Shown here piece by piece: positions 1 to 11,930 of a stretch of DNA of 64,000 nucleotides. The DNA is taken from positions 25,669,862 to 25,733,861 of the forward strand of contig CM070874.1 of assembly GCA_036365515.1 (NCBI GenBank), written 5' to 3'. Position 1 is the stretch's first letter. Each line of letters starts with the position of its first letter. A model generated the notes under the pieces. The model saw only the letters and a program-made list of their open reading frames with translations, was not told the DNA's origin and ran no database searches. This stretch comes from Torymus aiolomorphi. Lineage: Eukaryota; Arthropoda; Insecta; Hymenoptera; Torymidae. Position numbers and translations under genes: made by a program.

Positions 1-858
1 ACGTTCCTTTAGCTCGCTCCTTATCGGCCATGCGATTCCCCTCGAGAGACAGGACAAGAGTAAATTGGTATTAAAATTTCACTTACCCTTGTATGAAGAT
101 CGCAATAAGGATGATGGAAACGGATGACATCCTTCCTTCCCGTCAGGCGTTGAGGGGTACGTACTCGGCGCGATTTCGCGATTTTACTTAAATGTATTTC
201 TAACGAACACCCCACACCTAGCACCAGAGAAAAGTTACGTGTGAGCATATCTAGGTTCACGTACACACGAAGGGTTCTGAGGTATTCGTGTCGTTCCAAG
301 CCGAGACTCGAAATGATGCAATGAAATACAATAAGAGTGAGAGTAACTTGAGTTATTTATTAAAATACTTATACGCGAGAGAGAGATAATCTAACGCGCG
401 TTCGCGATGCGACCAATCTGCGCCCTATCGTGTCTACTCTGATGCTTCGTCTCTCGTGTCCGTTTTCGTCTCTGCCCCTGTCCTCGACCTGACTCTCGTT
501 CTCTCTCTTTCTGTCTGCCCTCTGGATGCGTTTCCTTCCGCTTTTATGGCTTCGCTCTCGGGTTCGTAAGTGGGGGACCATTGCTCATCGGCCGTCTGTT
601 CCTTCCCCCTAATTCGACGTTCGATCCTCATGCCGGTGATTCAGTGCCTCGTGGATACGCTGTTCGTTGCTCTGCTGACTTGCAATAGTTGATGTCATGC
701 GCCTTTGACTTAGCATATAGCTGACCCGGAGTTTATGTTTAACTACGTGCCTTCGTTCTTCGGGTCTGTGCATGAATCGGCATCGTGTGCTTTTTGGGTT
801 CATGGCCGTATGCGCTTGCCCGCCGGGAGCTACCATTCGTAACACTTCCATGCCGAAA
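1..858. other. Unassigned sequence, no supportable gene
   Basis: Several short minus-strand open stretches occur here but none shows a recognisable domain. A moderately GC-rich block at about 370-850 contrasts with the AT-rich surroundings and could be the edge of a retroelement that continues outside the window. A TATAAGTATTTTAATAAA string on the minus strand near 350-375 is TATA-like. I see no terminal repeat or primer-binding site, so the block is left unassigned. Confidence 0.4.
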
Positions 859-1400
859 GCGTTAGGAAAGACTAACAGAAAGGTTCCAAAAGTGCTGCGG
901 TGAAATGTTACTCAATACTTACGAGAATGTTTCCACGAAGTTTACATAAACCGTTACTGAAATCGACACTGGAACGTTCGCGGAAGGCTCTTGGAAGCTA
1001 ACATAAAGCTTCTAGGAAGATCGAAAGTTAAATTACATGTAAAAATTGTGGGAAGTTTTTGAAATACAGTCCAGGAAGCTTCCTATGGAAGTTCCAACTC
1101 AACCTTGAGGAAAATTTTGATGGAAGACTCCAGGAAGTATTTTAAGCAGGGTTCCTAACATAATATAAAAAATAGTTGGCTTAAGGATATAATGGAAGCT
1201 TTCAAAAGGGTTCCAAAATAACATTCCTAAGAAGCTATTAGCAAGTTTTAGGGAAGGCTGACAAGAAGATTCCAAAAGTGCTGCGGTAAAATGCAACTTG
1301 AAATTTACGGGGAAGCTTTTAGAAAGCTTACATAAAAGTTTACAGAAGATCAGCACTGGAAGTTTCGCGGAAGGTTCCAACTTGGAAGCTTCATAGATTC
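859..1400. repeat. Degenerate GGAAGCTT-rich satellite, two long copies
   Basis: Variants of GGAAGCTT, GGTTCC and GAAAGCTT recur throughout. The block from about 863 to 1010 (starting with a GTTAGGAAAGACTAACAG-type string) is repeated with divergence from about 1250 to 1390, both including a match to CCAAAAGTGCTGCGGT. The same motif vocabulary makes up the larger array at 4300-5095, so both belong to one satellite-like family. It is non-coding. Confidence 0.7.
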
Positions 1401-2090
1401 ATAGATCGTCTGATAATCATCTTATTTTGAAAATCGAGAAAGTTCAGGCGCGCGGCGCGCGCTCTTCTTTTGCCTTTATTATATTATGCCTGTTACGAAA
1501 TCAATTTGTAAATCCGTTCGTATTGAAATTCACTTTTATACACACATATATATACATAAATAATTAGAGATTTTGTTTTAAATAATTTCTTCAAAACTCT
1601 GTCTTGGTCTCAAATTACGAGTTACCGACCGCGTGCACGAATTTTCATTCGGGGCCGCAGCTGTCTCTTAACCAATTTTTGAAATTAATGAAGAGAGACC
1701 ACGGGACAGGCGCGAAGAGGCGCGCTTGTAGACGTTCTGGTCGGCTGAGACATTCTTTTAAAGTGTTAGCATAGCAACCGTTTGACTTTAAACATAACAA
1801 AAAAAGAATAAAAAAGATTCATTCTATGATTGAAGCTCAATACGTTCGGATGTATTTCAATCTGTCTATATTACGTTGACTAATAATAAAAAATAAATAT
1901 TTATCCACTATTCTTTGACTTTATTAATTCTTTTACGATCAATGCCTATGCAATAAATAACCGCAAATTTATTCAATATTATTTATTGAAACTTGGATTG
2001 TATTTGTTTGTTTATTGCTACAATACAAAAATTTGGAGGTTATAATATACAATTAAAGTTTGGAGGTATAATATTTTATGAAAAGTTTCT
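1401..2090. other. AT-rich intergenic sequence
   Basis: Contains a short GC-rich GCGCGCGGCGCGCGC tract near 1447-1461 and otherwise AT-rich DNA. No gene, RNA or mobile-element end was found. Confidence 0.5.
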
Positions 2091-2450
2091 TCGTAATATT
2101 TCTGCAATGTATCGCCTTATCGTTTCAGGTAATATTGTTGGAATATTTTAAAAACATTTCTTGATTTACTAATAAATAATTTTTCGATTTGATGGAGAAG
2201 TTTACGTCGCTTTTAGTGAAATATATCATGAAATATTTATCTTTAAGATTTCCACAATGTGTCGCTTATGTCATTTCTCGGAATGCTTCCGAAATAATTA
2301 AAAAACATTTATAGAATTATGGAAAAATAGTTCTTCAATATAATGTTGAATATTACGTCATTATTAGTGAAATATTATAATTAAATGAAATGTCTCTGCA
2401 ATATTTCTGTAATGTATCGCCTTATCAATTCTCGGAATATTTCACAAATG
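2091..2450. repeat. Three degenerate direct repeats of about 150 bp
   Basis: A segment beginning with a string like TGCAATGTATCGCCTTATC recurs near 2102, 2252 (as CACAATGTGTCGCTTATGTC) and 2407 (TGTAATGTATCGCCTTATC), a period close to 150 bp. Each is followed by a GGAATATTT-type string. It is non-coding and its family is unknown. Confidence 0.6.
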
Positions 2451-3300
2451 TTTCACAAAAGTTTCTTGAATTGTAATATCGATAAGTAGGAATCTTCATT
2501 TTTGTCATTTTCATGCAATTTTTCGCCAAGTATATGAGAATATCTCTAGAACTTTTAATGTTCAGTGTTTTAAAAAACATAATTTTTTTTGTTCCAGCAC
2601 TTACTTATCTATTCAAAGCTTGCTTTTCTCGTTTTTTAGTTTTTTTTTTAAATGAAAGCAACATAATTCCATTTTACGAGTATATCGAAAAATTTTTTTT
2701 TATAATATAAATGACGAACTTATTTGGCTTCATCCTATCAAAATTGTATTAAATTTTAAATATATCATTTTGACAATTTAACTACGTTTTTCTAAAATAT
2801 TAAGTTAGTGATTACAATGACTTTTGGAATTAAAATTCAAAATCCAGCGTGTGCTTATCAAAAATCTATTTTTTTTTTTTTTTCTTAATGAGTTAACGCT
2901 TGAGAAGTAATTTTTTGAAGACGCATGACTTTTAAACAATGCGTGGCACACCCACGTGCAACAAATCAAATGATTGTATTTTTAATTAAGAATGAAATCT
3001 GATAGCCACATTAAGAAAAGTTTTTATGTTAAAAGGTATGGAACAGAATTACTATAAAAATTTTTATTTTTGAGAAATGACTGATACAACTTTCTTGATT
3101 CTAGATTTCAAATGTATTGTAGGCACATCTCTGAAATTAGGTTTTTCTACTTACGCTTTATACGAAACTGGAACGATTGTTTCATACATGGAACATTTAA
3201 AAAATATTTATTTTTACCTATTTACTTTGCTGAAAGTATATATTTCTTATTAAAAAGATCTAAAACTTTGCCGTAACGTGAAAATTAGAAGTTCTGGAGA
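2451..3300. other. AT-rich sequence without recognisable features
   Basis: Homopolymer A and T runs dominate. A 65-codon open stretch at 2513-2710 is low-complexity F/I/L and is judged non-coding. Confidence 0.5.
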
Positions 3301-3307
3301 TATCCCC

Positions 3308-3700
3308 ATATCTCAAGATAGTACTAATAGAATCGCTAAGAAAATTCTGAATATAGTATTTATAATGTATAGAGAGGACGTGAAAATTGTGTTCTTCGAA
3401 AGGAATGTTTGAAAGTAAAATTATTAACTAATTAAATTGGGTTAATTTTGGACTCCACATGGCCAAAAAAGGAATATAATGAAAAATATACAGTAACATT
3501 TTTTTTATTATAGCTTATCAAATCTTCAACTTGAATGGTCTACCTGGAGTCTAAAATCAACCCAATTTCATTATTTGATAAATTAACTTTCAAACATTTA
3601 TTTAGAAAAACACAATTTTTACGTCCTTCCTATATATAAATACTATACTCAGAATTTTTTGAGCGATTCTATTCGTACTATCATAAGATATACTCATTGA
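3308..3700. repeat. Inverted repeat, arms about 150 bp
   Basis: The left arm (about 3308-3465) contains AGATAGTACTAATAGAATCG and GGGTTAATTTTGGACTCCA. The right arm (about 3540-3695) carries their imperfect reverse complements (TGGAGTCTAAAATCAACCC and CGATTCTATTCGTACTATC). A weaker copy of the right arm follows at about 3775-3870. Related copies lie at 56110-56400, so this is a dispersed repeat, probably a palindromic non-autonomous element. Confidence 0.65.
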
Positions 3701-4080
3701 AAAATTGCATCAAAATGACAAAAAGCAGATTCTTACTTATCGACATTACAATTTTTTTTTTTAATTAAAAAATTTCTAAACAATTTTTTGGAAAAACACA
3801 ATTATTAGGCCCACCGTATATATAAATACTATACTAAGAATTTGTTTAAACCATTCAGTTAGAATTTTCATAAATTATTTAATCAACATAATGAAATGCC
3901 AAATATAAAAACATGTTTATTCAAAGTAATAATTCCGACACTATAATTTTTTAATTTACCGCATTAAATATATAATTTTTGAAATGCATTAATATTTTAA
4001 ATAAAATAATCAAAATAATAACAATTAAATAATCGTGAAAAGTGTAACTTATTTAGATGAAAATGCCCGAACTCCTTCAA

Positions 4081-4153
4081 GCGAGCAATAGCGTAACGGA
4101 TAGCATGCGTGCGTAGTAACCCAAGGATCGTGGGTTCGATTCCCGGTCAGGTC
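4081..4153 (+). other. tRNA-derived remnant (A-box and B-box like)
   Basis: TAGCGTAACGG resembles a Pol III A box and GGTTCGATTCC matches the B-box consensus, spaced as in a tRNA. The acceptor stem does not pair well and the sequence runs into an AT-rich tail (GTCAAAAAATTTT). A tRNA pseudogene or SINE head is more likely than a functional tRNA. Similar tails lie at 5105-5135 and 63040-63070. Confidence 0.5.
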
Positions 4154-4289
4154 AAAAAATTTTATGTGAAATTTTTTCTGCGATTATAAAATGGCGATTA
4201 ATATAGGTAGAAATAAGTTCTAAAGAATATGTGCGAATTGTTAATACTTATAGAGAATTTATAATATTTATAGCTTTAAGTTACTCTTT

Positions 4290-5098
4290 CAAGAACTTGG
4301 AAAAAGCTTCCTAAAAGCTTACTGGAAGGTTCCCACAGACTACCTGAAACTTCCAGAACTATATTTGGAAGCTAACTGAAAGCTTACTGGAAAGTTCAGA
4401 AAGTCTACTTGAAACTTACGGTAACTTTTTCGAAAGATTCCTGAAAGTTTCCTGGAAGGTTCCCACAGACTACCTGAAGCTTCCAGTAACTTATTTGAAA
4501 GCTAACTGAAAGCTTACTGGAAGATTCCGATAGTCTACTTGAAACTTTCAGTAACTTTTTCGAAAGATTCCTGAAAGTTTCCTGGAAGATTCCTACATCC
4601 TACATGAAACGTACAGTAATTTTTTCGGAGGCTCCCTTAAGTTCCTAAAAGGTTCCTGAAAGGATTCTTACACAGTTCCTGAAATTTTCCAAGGAAGCTT
4701 CTCGTCATGAATTTGACCTAGACATTATGTACTGCCGGGAAGCTTTCGTGGAACCTTTCTGGAAGCTTCCATTCTCAAACTGACATAAATCGATTCTGAA
4801 GTCTTGTAGGAAGTATTTTTTAAAGCTTTCTGTAATCTTTCGGGGAAGACTACTGGAAGATTCCCACAGCCTACATGAAGCTTCCAGGAACTTTTTGAAA
4901 GCTTCCTGAAAAGTTCCTAGAAAGTTTCCGAAAGCTTCGTGAAACGTGCCTGAAACAGTTCCTGCAATCTTCCGAGGAAGCTTTTTGTCATGAATTTGAC
5001 CCAGACATTATGTAATTTCAGGAAGCTTTCGTGGAGGCTTTCCTGAAGCATACGAAACTTTCATGAAAGCTTCCAGGAAGTTTCTAGTAAGCTTTCAT
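4290..5098. repeat. Satellite array: 65-bp units in a 130-bp higher-order repeat
   Basis: AAGGTTCCCACAGACTACCT starts at 4326 and recurs 130 bp later at 4456. Between these copies lie related 65-bp units (AAAGTTCAGAAAGTCTACTT at about 4392 and AAGATTCCGATAGTCTACTT at about 4521), so odd and even units form a dimer. A longer internal duplication, marked by CATGAATTTGACC followed by AGACATTATGTA, is seen at about 4707 and 4989. The array is rich in GGAAGCTT and CCTGGAAG. Confidence 0.75.
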
Positions 5099-5135
5099 GT
5101 GGGTCAGGTTCGAATCCCGATGACATCGAAAATTA
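5099..5135 (+). other. tRNA-like 3' fragment (B box) ending the satellite
   Basis: GGTTCGAATCCCGATGACAT matches a T-arm/B-box and is followed by an AT-rich tail. No A box is visible upstream because the GGAAGCTT array abuts it. Its tail resembles that at 63040-63070 (CTCGATGTCACCGAATA), which suggests a shared tRNA-derived family. Confidence 0.45.
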
Positions 5136-6005
5136 TTTAATTACTTTATTTACAATTTTAGGCTTTCTATAATTTAATATTCTTATAAATTATGTTATAA
5201 ATTAAAAATAATTAATTTCAATCACAATATATCAATTATTAATAAACATTAAATTGGGCATGAAGTTAATATTTCCATAATTATGCGCGAAAATTAGTAT
5301 AATTTTTTTATCTGTATCCCTAATATTATTTATTAACAGCTATTATTTATTAATAAATAATTATTTATGATTTATTATTTATTATTTTATAATAAATAAT
5401 CGTTATTAATATAAATATAAATTTAATTTAAACAAATAACGATTTTTTTTTCGTGAGAAATTAATTAACAGCACTAAATAAATGTTTATGAAGGTTTCCC
5501 TACACGGGGCTTATTTCATGACAGTTCCGAACGGTTCCACGGTTAATAATTGCCAGAAACATGATGGTTCATTAAAGTCCTGAATTGATCCTAATAATTC
5601 ATTATACTTCAACCAGATTCGGAATGAACCAAACAATCCTGAATAAATATACCAAATTATTTCGTAACAAATCTTAATAGATCAGAAAGGTTCTAAAGAG
5701 ATCATCAACATTCTTAACAGTTTACCTCCATGACAGTTCGGAAGAGTTCGGAAGAAATTGGTTCCAAAAACCGGAAAGGATCGGAAAGGTACCTTAGATC
5801 CGGACATTTCCGAACCTTGAAGATCATTTTTACCAGGGAAGAGAGTAGAAGAATTAAAAGACTAGACAAATTATGTTGTTATAGAACGTACTTAAAAAAT
5901 TAGCTTTTAAAAAATGTGTTGATTGTTTTAAAAAAAATATTTAAGCTCTGATTAAAGTTTTTGGTACTCAGTTTCACGGATGTTGAGAGAGAGGGAGAGA
6001 GAGGG
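5136..6005. other. AT-rich DNA with a TCCGGA/GGTTC-rich patch
   Basis: The segment 5136-5500 is extremely AT-rich. At 5510-5850 short motifs such as GGTTCC, TTCCGAAC and GGAAAGG recur irregularly, resembling a decayed low-complexity repeat. No coding potential was found. Confidence 0.45.
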
Positions 6006-6007
6006 GT

Positions 6008-6894
<887 letters not shown>

Positions 6895-7115
6895 TTGTGT
6901 TGGAAAAATTACTATTTTTTATATAGTAAACCGTGGGACAGATTCAAATTTTCATGAAAATTACTATAATTTATGGTAAAAATTGGTATTTGTGTATTAA
7001 AAGTTACAAAATTATAGCAATTTTTACTATAAATTATAGTAATTTTCATGAAAATTTGAGTCTGTCCCATGGGTACTATAGAAAATAGTAATTTTTCCTA
7101 CGAAATTTTTCTCCA
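6895..7115. mobile_element. Short foldback (MITE-like) element
   Basis: Two long arms face each other. AAATTACTATTTT and TGGGACAGATTCAAATTTTC on the left are answered by GAAAATTTGAGTCTGTCCCA and AAAATAGTAATTT on the right, around a loop near 6975-7015. Inner parts (TTTTCATGAAAATTACTATA) are nearly perfect. The unit of about 220 bp could fold into a single hairpin. I could not identify a confident target duplication, so the superfamily is open. Confidence 0.7.
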
Positions 7116-8249
7116 TGTATATACACTTATACAGAGGTAAATGTTATGCACGCAATCCAAACTCCAGAAAATATCGGGCAGATCGCTACGTTATTTGTTA
7201 TTGTATTTATGCTTCCCGCTTTACAAAACTTTTATCAAAATTCACAAAATAACGTACATTTCACTAACATAAGAACCTACAAATGTATTTAACTGGGAAG
7301 CACCATATTTTTATATTACAAAAAACAAGTTATTTCACAAATGCTAAATGTTCATTTCTCTGTCCTAATTTTTATTGTTTATTTCAAAAAGTTTTTTCAC
7401 ACACACATAAGAAACTCGTGTTCCAAGGATCATCGCATAAGACCTTGGATCCATAGATCACCAACATAATAAACATATTTTTAAATGCACTTTTCAGATT
7501 CACTTATTTACTCACTTCTTCTATTGTAAAATAAAAAATAAGAATAATAATACATTCAACACTTATCGCAACAACCTAACTTTTGACCATATCAATTAAA
7601 GTTGTCTATAAAAATAAGATAGTCTAAACAGTTTACTAATATGTTTGCGCGTTGTTTTCTCAAATTACTGAACCAAGAATTAATGTCACTATTAAAAAAA
7701 ACCGCTGCCAATTCATTGGCACGTAGCTTCCTCACACTTAATTTACTGATTCCTTTAATTAATTTTTAATTCCAATATTTAAAATTTAATACTTCAGAAA
7801 GACAGAAATAACAAAACTCCAACATAATTTATTCAAACTTTTATAGATTATATAGATTCTGACCAATCACCATGATCACTTCTGACCAATCACCAAAGCT
7901 CAATAACTGTCATTTTTGTATTCATGGATTGTAAATTATATCTATTAGTTATTGTCAAATTGTTGTAAAAATGACCGTCATGTAAGCAATGTCGGTAATT
8001 TTTATATTTATGTATTGTAAATTATGACTATCAATGACGATAAAGTTATTGTCAAAATTACTTTAAAGTTAGAAAATTTTGTCAAACGATCATTCCACAT
8101 TAATGCACAACTTTTTACGTAATTTTCATCTCGTAAGAGATAGATGAAATTATACATTTTCATATAAAATTAAAATTCGAAAAATAAATTTTTCACGAAA
8201 AAAATTGGAAAAATTTTATGGAAAATATTAACTTGTAATTTTTTCATGG
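7116..8249. other. AT-rich sequence, dispersed-repeat traces
   Basis: A stretch near 7570-7620 (CAACCTAACTTTTGACCA, then AATTAAAGTTGTCTAT) resembles 14065-14115, so part of this interval belongs to a dispersed repeat shared with 13870-14340. Nothing coding is seen. Confidence 0.45.
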
Positions 8250-8313
8250 CCAATTCATATTCAGTGGTAGAAATGTACCCATTCTGCACCACTACCACTG
8301 AGTATGAAATTGG
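8250..8313. repeat. Perfect-core hairpin, stem about 21 bp
   Basis: CCAATTCATATTCAGTGGTAG at 8250-8270 pairs with CTACCACTGAGTATGAAATTGG at 8292-8313 with few mismatches and a loop of about 21 nt. It lies just upstream of the AT-rich repeat entered by the copia element. It may be a relic of a small inverted-repeat element. Confidence 0.7.
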
Positions 8314-8758
8314 TAGATGTCGGACAACAAATTTATTTTCGTGTTACGTTGAACATTGAACGTGTTATATTGAATGCGTTATGTGGAAAGGCTGTTATAA
8401 TGTGAGGGGATGTATTTTAAAAAATTTGATAAAGACAGATTTTTGTTTTCATTTTTCAATTCTTCAAGTTTTACATTTTTGTTAATAATAAAAAACCGCG
8501 ATAACTAAAAAATTTTTCTTTTCGAAAATATAAATATTTTAATTCTCTTTCAAATGCTACCCAACCCATTCAGATACACAGAGCCATCCTCAGAAATAGA
8601 TTTTAAAAATGTCTAGAAAAATTTTAACCTCAAATATCTCTGAAATTTATGAACCAATCACTTTGCCAAAAGAACTCATCTGAGAACTATCAATAATATA
8701 CCTCTACAATGAATTTTGAAGCGAATAAGACAATTTTACTCTTGTAATAGTTGAACAT
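8314..8758. repeat. AT-rich repeat (left part), host of the copia insertion
   Basis: The block at 8560-8757 contains ATACACAGAGCC, TTTTAACCTCAAATATCTC and TTGCC followed by AAAGAACTC. These strings recur at 13025-13215, 17640-17700, 17965-18015 and 18220-18330. Together with 12892-13877 it forms one copy of the Helitron-like repeat that was also the Polinton target. Confidence 0.65.
8754..8758. repeat. Target-site duplication of copia (AACAT), left
   Basis: AACAT directly precedes the 5' LTR and recurs directly after the 3' LTR at 12887-12891. A 5-bp duplication is typical of Ty1/copia integration. Confidence 0.92.
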
Positions 8759-9004
8759 TGTTAGAATACGTGTACATTTATGTCAGCGTGCGAAATAGAG
8801 AGCGCATGCGTGGCGCCATCACGCGAGCATAGCTGGAGAGCTAGCGAGAGCGAGCGGCCGAAGCGGGCACTCACTCGTTCGCCGTCCTCTGCCGAGAGCA
8901 GTTGTAATCAGAGAGAGAGCTGTACTGTAATTGAATAAAACGTTGTTGCTGTTAACCAGAGTGGGTTATTTGAAGAACCCTGCCTTCCACATCCTAAATT
9001 AACA
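8759..9004 (+). repeat. copia 5' LTR
   Basis: 246 bp from TGTTAGAATACG to CCTAAATTAACA, matched by 12641-12886. It contains an AATAAA polyadenylation signal at 8934-8939 and a GC-rich AGCGAGCGGCCGAAGC stretch in the U3/R part. Confidence 0.95.
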
Positions 9005-9013
9005 TGGTAGCAG
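9005..9013 (+). promoter_or_regulatory. Primer-binding site (initiator Met tRNA type)
   Basis: TGGTAGCAG directly follows the LTR. It is complementary to the 3' end of metazoan initiator methionine tRNA (CTGCTACCA). Minus-strand DNA synthesis would begin here. Confidence 0.8.
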
Positions 9014-9141
9014 TGTGCCTGGTTTATTTTTAGTGCGGTACTGTTTCTCTTTACGAGAGCAGTAACACACTTTAAATTCCACGAAAAGGAAAAGTGATTT
9101 TAAGTTTAGCGCATGGTAAGCGCAAGAACAAAGGAAAACAC

Positions 9142-10455
9142 ATGAGTGTAAAAGAAGAACCAAAAGTAAAAATTGAAAAGTCAAGTGAAACTGAAAGTGA
9201 AGAAAAATTTTACAATGTTGAAAATAAGGAAGTTAAAAAGGAAATTCCTGTTGAAAGCGAGATGGCATCGGAGAACAAAGGATTCACGTTACAAGTATTT
9301 GATGGGACACACTATGATAAATGGAAGTACAAGTTAAAATTATTCTTGGAATTTAAAGAGTGCAGTGAAGTTATCGAAAATGATGAAAGACCGGAAGCAA
9401 TAACAGAAGTTGAGTGGAAAAAGAAAGAGATAAAAGCTAAAGACTATATAGTGAACAGCATGACAAATACACAACTAGAATTAATTATTTCAGAAGAAAC
9501 AGCAAAGAAAATGGTTGCTAAGTTGGATGAAAATTACTTAGTTAAAAGTAGTGCTGTGAAATTATTGTGTAAAAGAAGACTGCTCGATTTGAAAATGGGA
9601 GAAAGTGAGAACCCGACAGACTTTTATAATAACTTTGAAAAATTAGTGAACGAATTAAAAATTGCTGGAGAAAATGTGACGAAAGAAGATAAATTGAATT
9701 ACTTCTTATTAACGCTACCAGAAAGTATGTCACACATGGTTGATATTGTGGACGTATTAGCTGAAAAGGACAAAACAGTGGAATTTGTTAAGTCAAAATT
9801 GGAATTCGAATTTAAGAAAAAACATGGTGAAAGTGAGAATTCGAGATCAAACGCGTTTACGTTTGAGAAAAGAAGAGAGGATAAAAGGACATGTTATGTA
9901 TGTGGTGGTGTAGGACACATACAATACGATTGCCCGACGAAAAACAATTCCGGGAATCGCGCGCCACAGCAAGGAGGCGGCAGAGGAAGCCGTGCGCCAC
10001 AGAGAGGAGGGGGCAACGGCAGAGGCTACACACAGCAGCGAGGAACGAGTTCCAACCGGCGTGGAAGGAGCGGATACCGACAGCATGGCCGAGGCGCGAG
10101 AGGCAGTGACAACAACGGCAGTGGTCATCAAAATACCGAGAAGAGCGAAGTGTTGAGCACTTCAGTAGAAATAATGTATGCGAATATAAGTAACGGTAAA
10201 GTAAACGAAAATAAGATAGATTGGATTTTAGATAGCGGTTGTACAGACCACGTGATAAATAACGAAAATTATTTTAATGATGCAATTGTATTGAAAGAAC
10301 CGATTAATGTAAAAGTAGGAGACGGTAGAATTTTGAAAGTAACAAAAGTAGGTCATGTAAAAAGTAAATTCAAAACGTTTAATGAAGAGAGATATAGAAT
10401 TAGAAAATGTATTTTACGTAAAAGATATGGACAGAAATTTAATGAGTTTTGCTAA
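9142..10455 (+). CDS. copia Gag and protease region
   Basis: The chosen start is the first in-frame ATG of the leader; a second one about 40 codons in (MASENKGFTLQVFDGTHYDK) sits just before the conserved Gag start and is an alternative. The Gag core includes FDGTHYDKWKYKLKLFL and a CCHC zinc knuckle CYVCGGVGHIQYDC, followed by an Arg/Gly-rich linker. The aspartic protease active site is WILDSGCTDHVI. The frame runs out at a stop soon after the protease because the conserved segment leading to integrase lies in another frame from about 10382, so a one-base indel near 10382-10395 (in a GAGAGA tract) is likely. Function: particle assembly, RNA packaging and polyprotein processing. Confidence 0.88.
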   Translation: MSVKEEPKVKIEKSSETESEEKFYNVENKEVKKEIPVESEMASENKGFTLQVFDGTHYDKWKYKLKLFLEFKECSEVIENDERPEAITEVEWKKKEIKAKDYIVNSMTNTQLELIISEETAKKMVAKLDENYLVKSSAVKLLCKRRLLDLKMGESENPTDFYNNFEKLVNELKIAGENVTKEDKLNYFLLTLPESMSHMVDIVDVLAEKDKTVEFVKSKLEFEFKKKHGESENSRSNAFTFEKRREDKRTCYVCGGVGHIQYDCPTKNNSGNRAPQQGGGRGSRAPQRGGGNGRGYTQQRGTSSNRRGRSGYRQHGRGARGSDNNGSGHQNTEKSEVLSTSVEIMYANISNGKVNENKIDWILDSGCTDHVINNENYFNDAIVLKEPINVKVGDGRILKVTKVGHVKSKFKTFNEERYRIRKCILRKRYGQKFNEFC

Positions 10456-11908
10456 AGTAACTGATAAATGTAAAGTGGTATGTATCGGTGATAGTGCTAA
10501 AATTTATAATAAAAATAATAAATTAATTGCGATAGCTTGGAAAAAAGATAGAATGTATAAAATGACTAGTTTTATTGAAAAAAGAACAAGAGAATCAAAT
10601 TTGACAGTTAAAAATGAGAAAATGACTTTAAAGGAAAAATGGCATAGAACTCTAGGGCACGTTAATTTTAACTATTTAAAAACAATGTGTAAAAATCATG
10701 TTTTGAAAGGTTTGCCTAACGAAATAGAATCAGATTACTATAAATGTGCTACGTGTATTGAAAACAAAATGCACAATATCCCGTTTGAGAATAATAGGAA
10801 AAGAGCGAAAGATATATTAGAAATAGTACATACAGATTTGAATGGACCACACAATACAGTAGGTTATAAAGGAGAAAAGTATTTCATAACTTTTATTGAT
10901 GATTTTAGTAAATTAACAAAAATGTATGCAATTAAGTCTAAAGACGAAGTACATGATAAATTTATTGAATATATAAATTTAGTTGAAAATAAGACTGGAA
11001 AGAAAATTAAGAAATTAAGGTGTGATAATGGTACTGAATATTTGAATAAAGACATGTATAAATTATGTAGAGAAAAGGGAATTGAAATAGAAACATGTCC
11101 ACCTTATGTACATGAGCTTAACGGTACAGCAGAAAGGTACAATAGGACGGTTATGGATAGTACAAGGTGTTTGTTAGCTGAGTCTAAGATCGAAAGAAGA
11201 TTTTGGCCAGAAGTAGTCTGCGCCGCAGCCTATTTAAAAAATAGAACTATTGCTAACACCTTAACTAGAAATAAATCTCCTTATGAGATATTTTTAAATG
11301 AAAAACCAGACACGAAGCATTTAAAATTATACGGAAGTAAAGTATTTGTTAGAGTACCGGAAAACAAAAGAAATTCGAAATGGGATAGGAAGGCTGAGTT
11401 AGGAACGTTGATAGGTTATGATGTAACAGGGTATAGAGTTTTGATAAACAATAGAGTCATTGTTGCAAGACACGTTGATGTCGTTGAGGAAGATGTAATA
11501 TGTATTGGCTTAGATGATAGTGATTTAGAAAATGAGAGTTTAAATAAAAATGTTGATAAAGAAAATGAACATGTAGAAAATATAAATGAAAATTTGAATA
11601 ATATAGAAAATGCTGAAAATGAAGCTAAAGAAGTAACTGATTTAAGAAGGTCACAAAGAACGAGTAAAAAGCCTAGTAGATTTGATGATAATTATGTATA
11701 TAGCGGATGTATTTATGTAAATTATTATAGTGCAGATAGTCCTGTAAGCTTTAAAGAAGCTATAGATAGTAATGAGTCTAGTTTTTGGGTAGAAGCTATG
11801 AACAAAGAAATGAATAGTTTAGAGAAAAATAAAACATGGGTATTAGTTGAAAAACCAAAGAATGAAAAGATATTAGATTTAAAATGGATTTATACTAAAA
11901 AAAGGTGA
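10382..11908 (+). CDS. copia integrase and start of reverse transcriptase
   Basis: The frame opens with the post-protease segment (LENVFYVKDMDRNLMS). The integrase zinc-binding domain is WHRTLGHVNFNYL with CATCIENK. The DDE core is HTDLNGP, RCDNGTEY and LNGTAERYNRTVMD. After a divergent Asn-rich linker it reaches the RT N-terminus (FWVEAMNKEMNSLEKNKTW and LKWIYTKKR). It ends in an AAAAAAAGG homopolymer at 11898-11906, where the frame shifts. These are parts of one Pol polyprotein, and the break could be a true indel or an assembly error. Confidence 0.88.
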   Translation: MKRDIELENVFYVKDMDRNLMSFAKVTDKCKVVCIGDSAKIYNKNNKLIAIAWKKDRMYKMTSFIEKRTRESNLTVKNEKMTLKEKWHRTLGHVNFNYLKTMCKNHVLKGLPNEIESDYYKCATCIENKMHNIPFENNRKRAKDILEIVHTDLNGPHNTVGYKGEKYFITFIDDFSKLTKMYAIKSKDEVHDKFIEYINLVENKTGKKIKKLRCDNGTEYLNKDMYKLCREKGIEIETCPPYVHELNGTAERYNRTVMDSTRCLLAESKIERRFWPEVVCAAAYLKNRTIANTLTRNKSPYEIFLNEKPDTKHLKLYGSKVFVRVPENKRNSKWDRKAELGTLIGYDVTGYRVLINNRVIVARHVDVVEEDVICIGLDDSDLENESLNKNVDKENEHVENINENLNNIENAENEAKEVTDLRRSQRTSKKPSRFDDNYVYSGCIYVNYYSADSPVSFKEAIDSNESSFWVEAMNKEMNSLEKNKTWVLVEKPKNEKILDLKWIYTKKR

Positions 11909-11930
11909 AAATATATATAAAGCGAGAATA

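Noticed and set aside
4081..4153. Functional tRNA gene
   Set aside because: The acceptor stem does not pair and the sequence grades into repeats; kept only as a tRNA-derived remnant.
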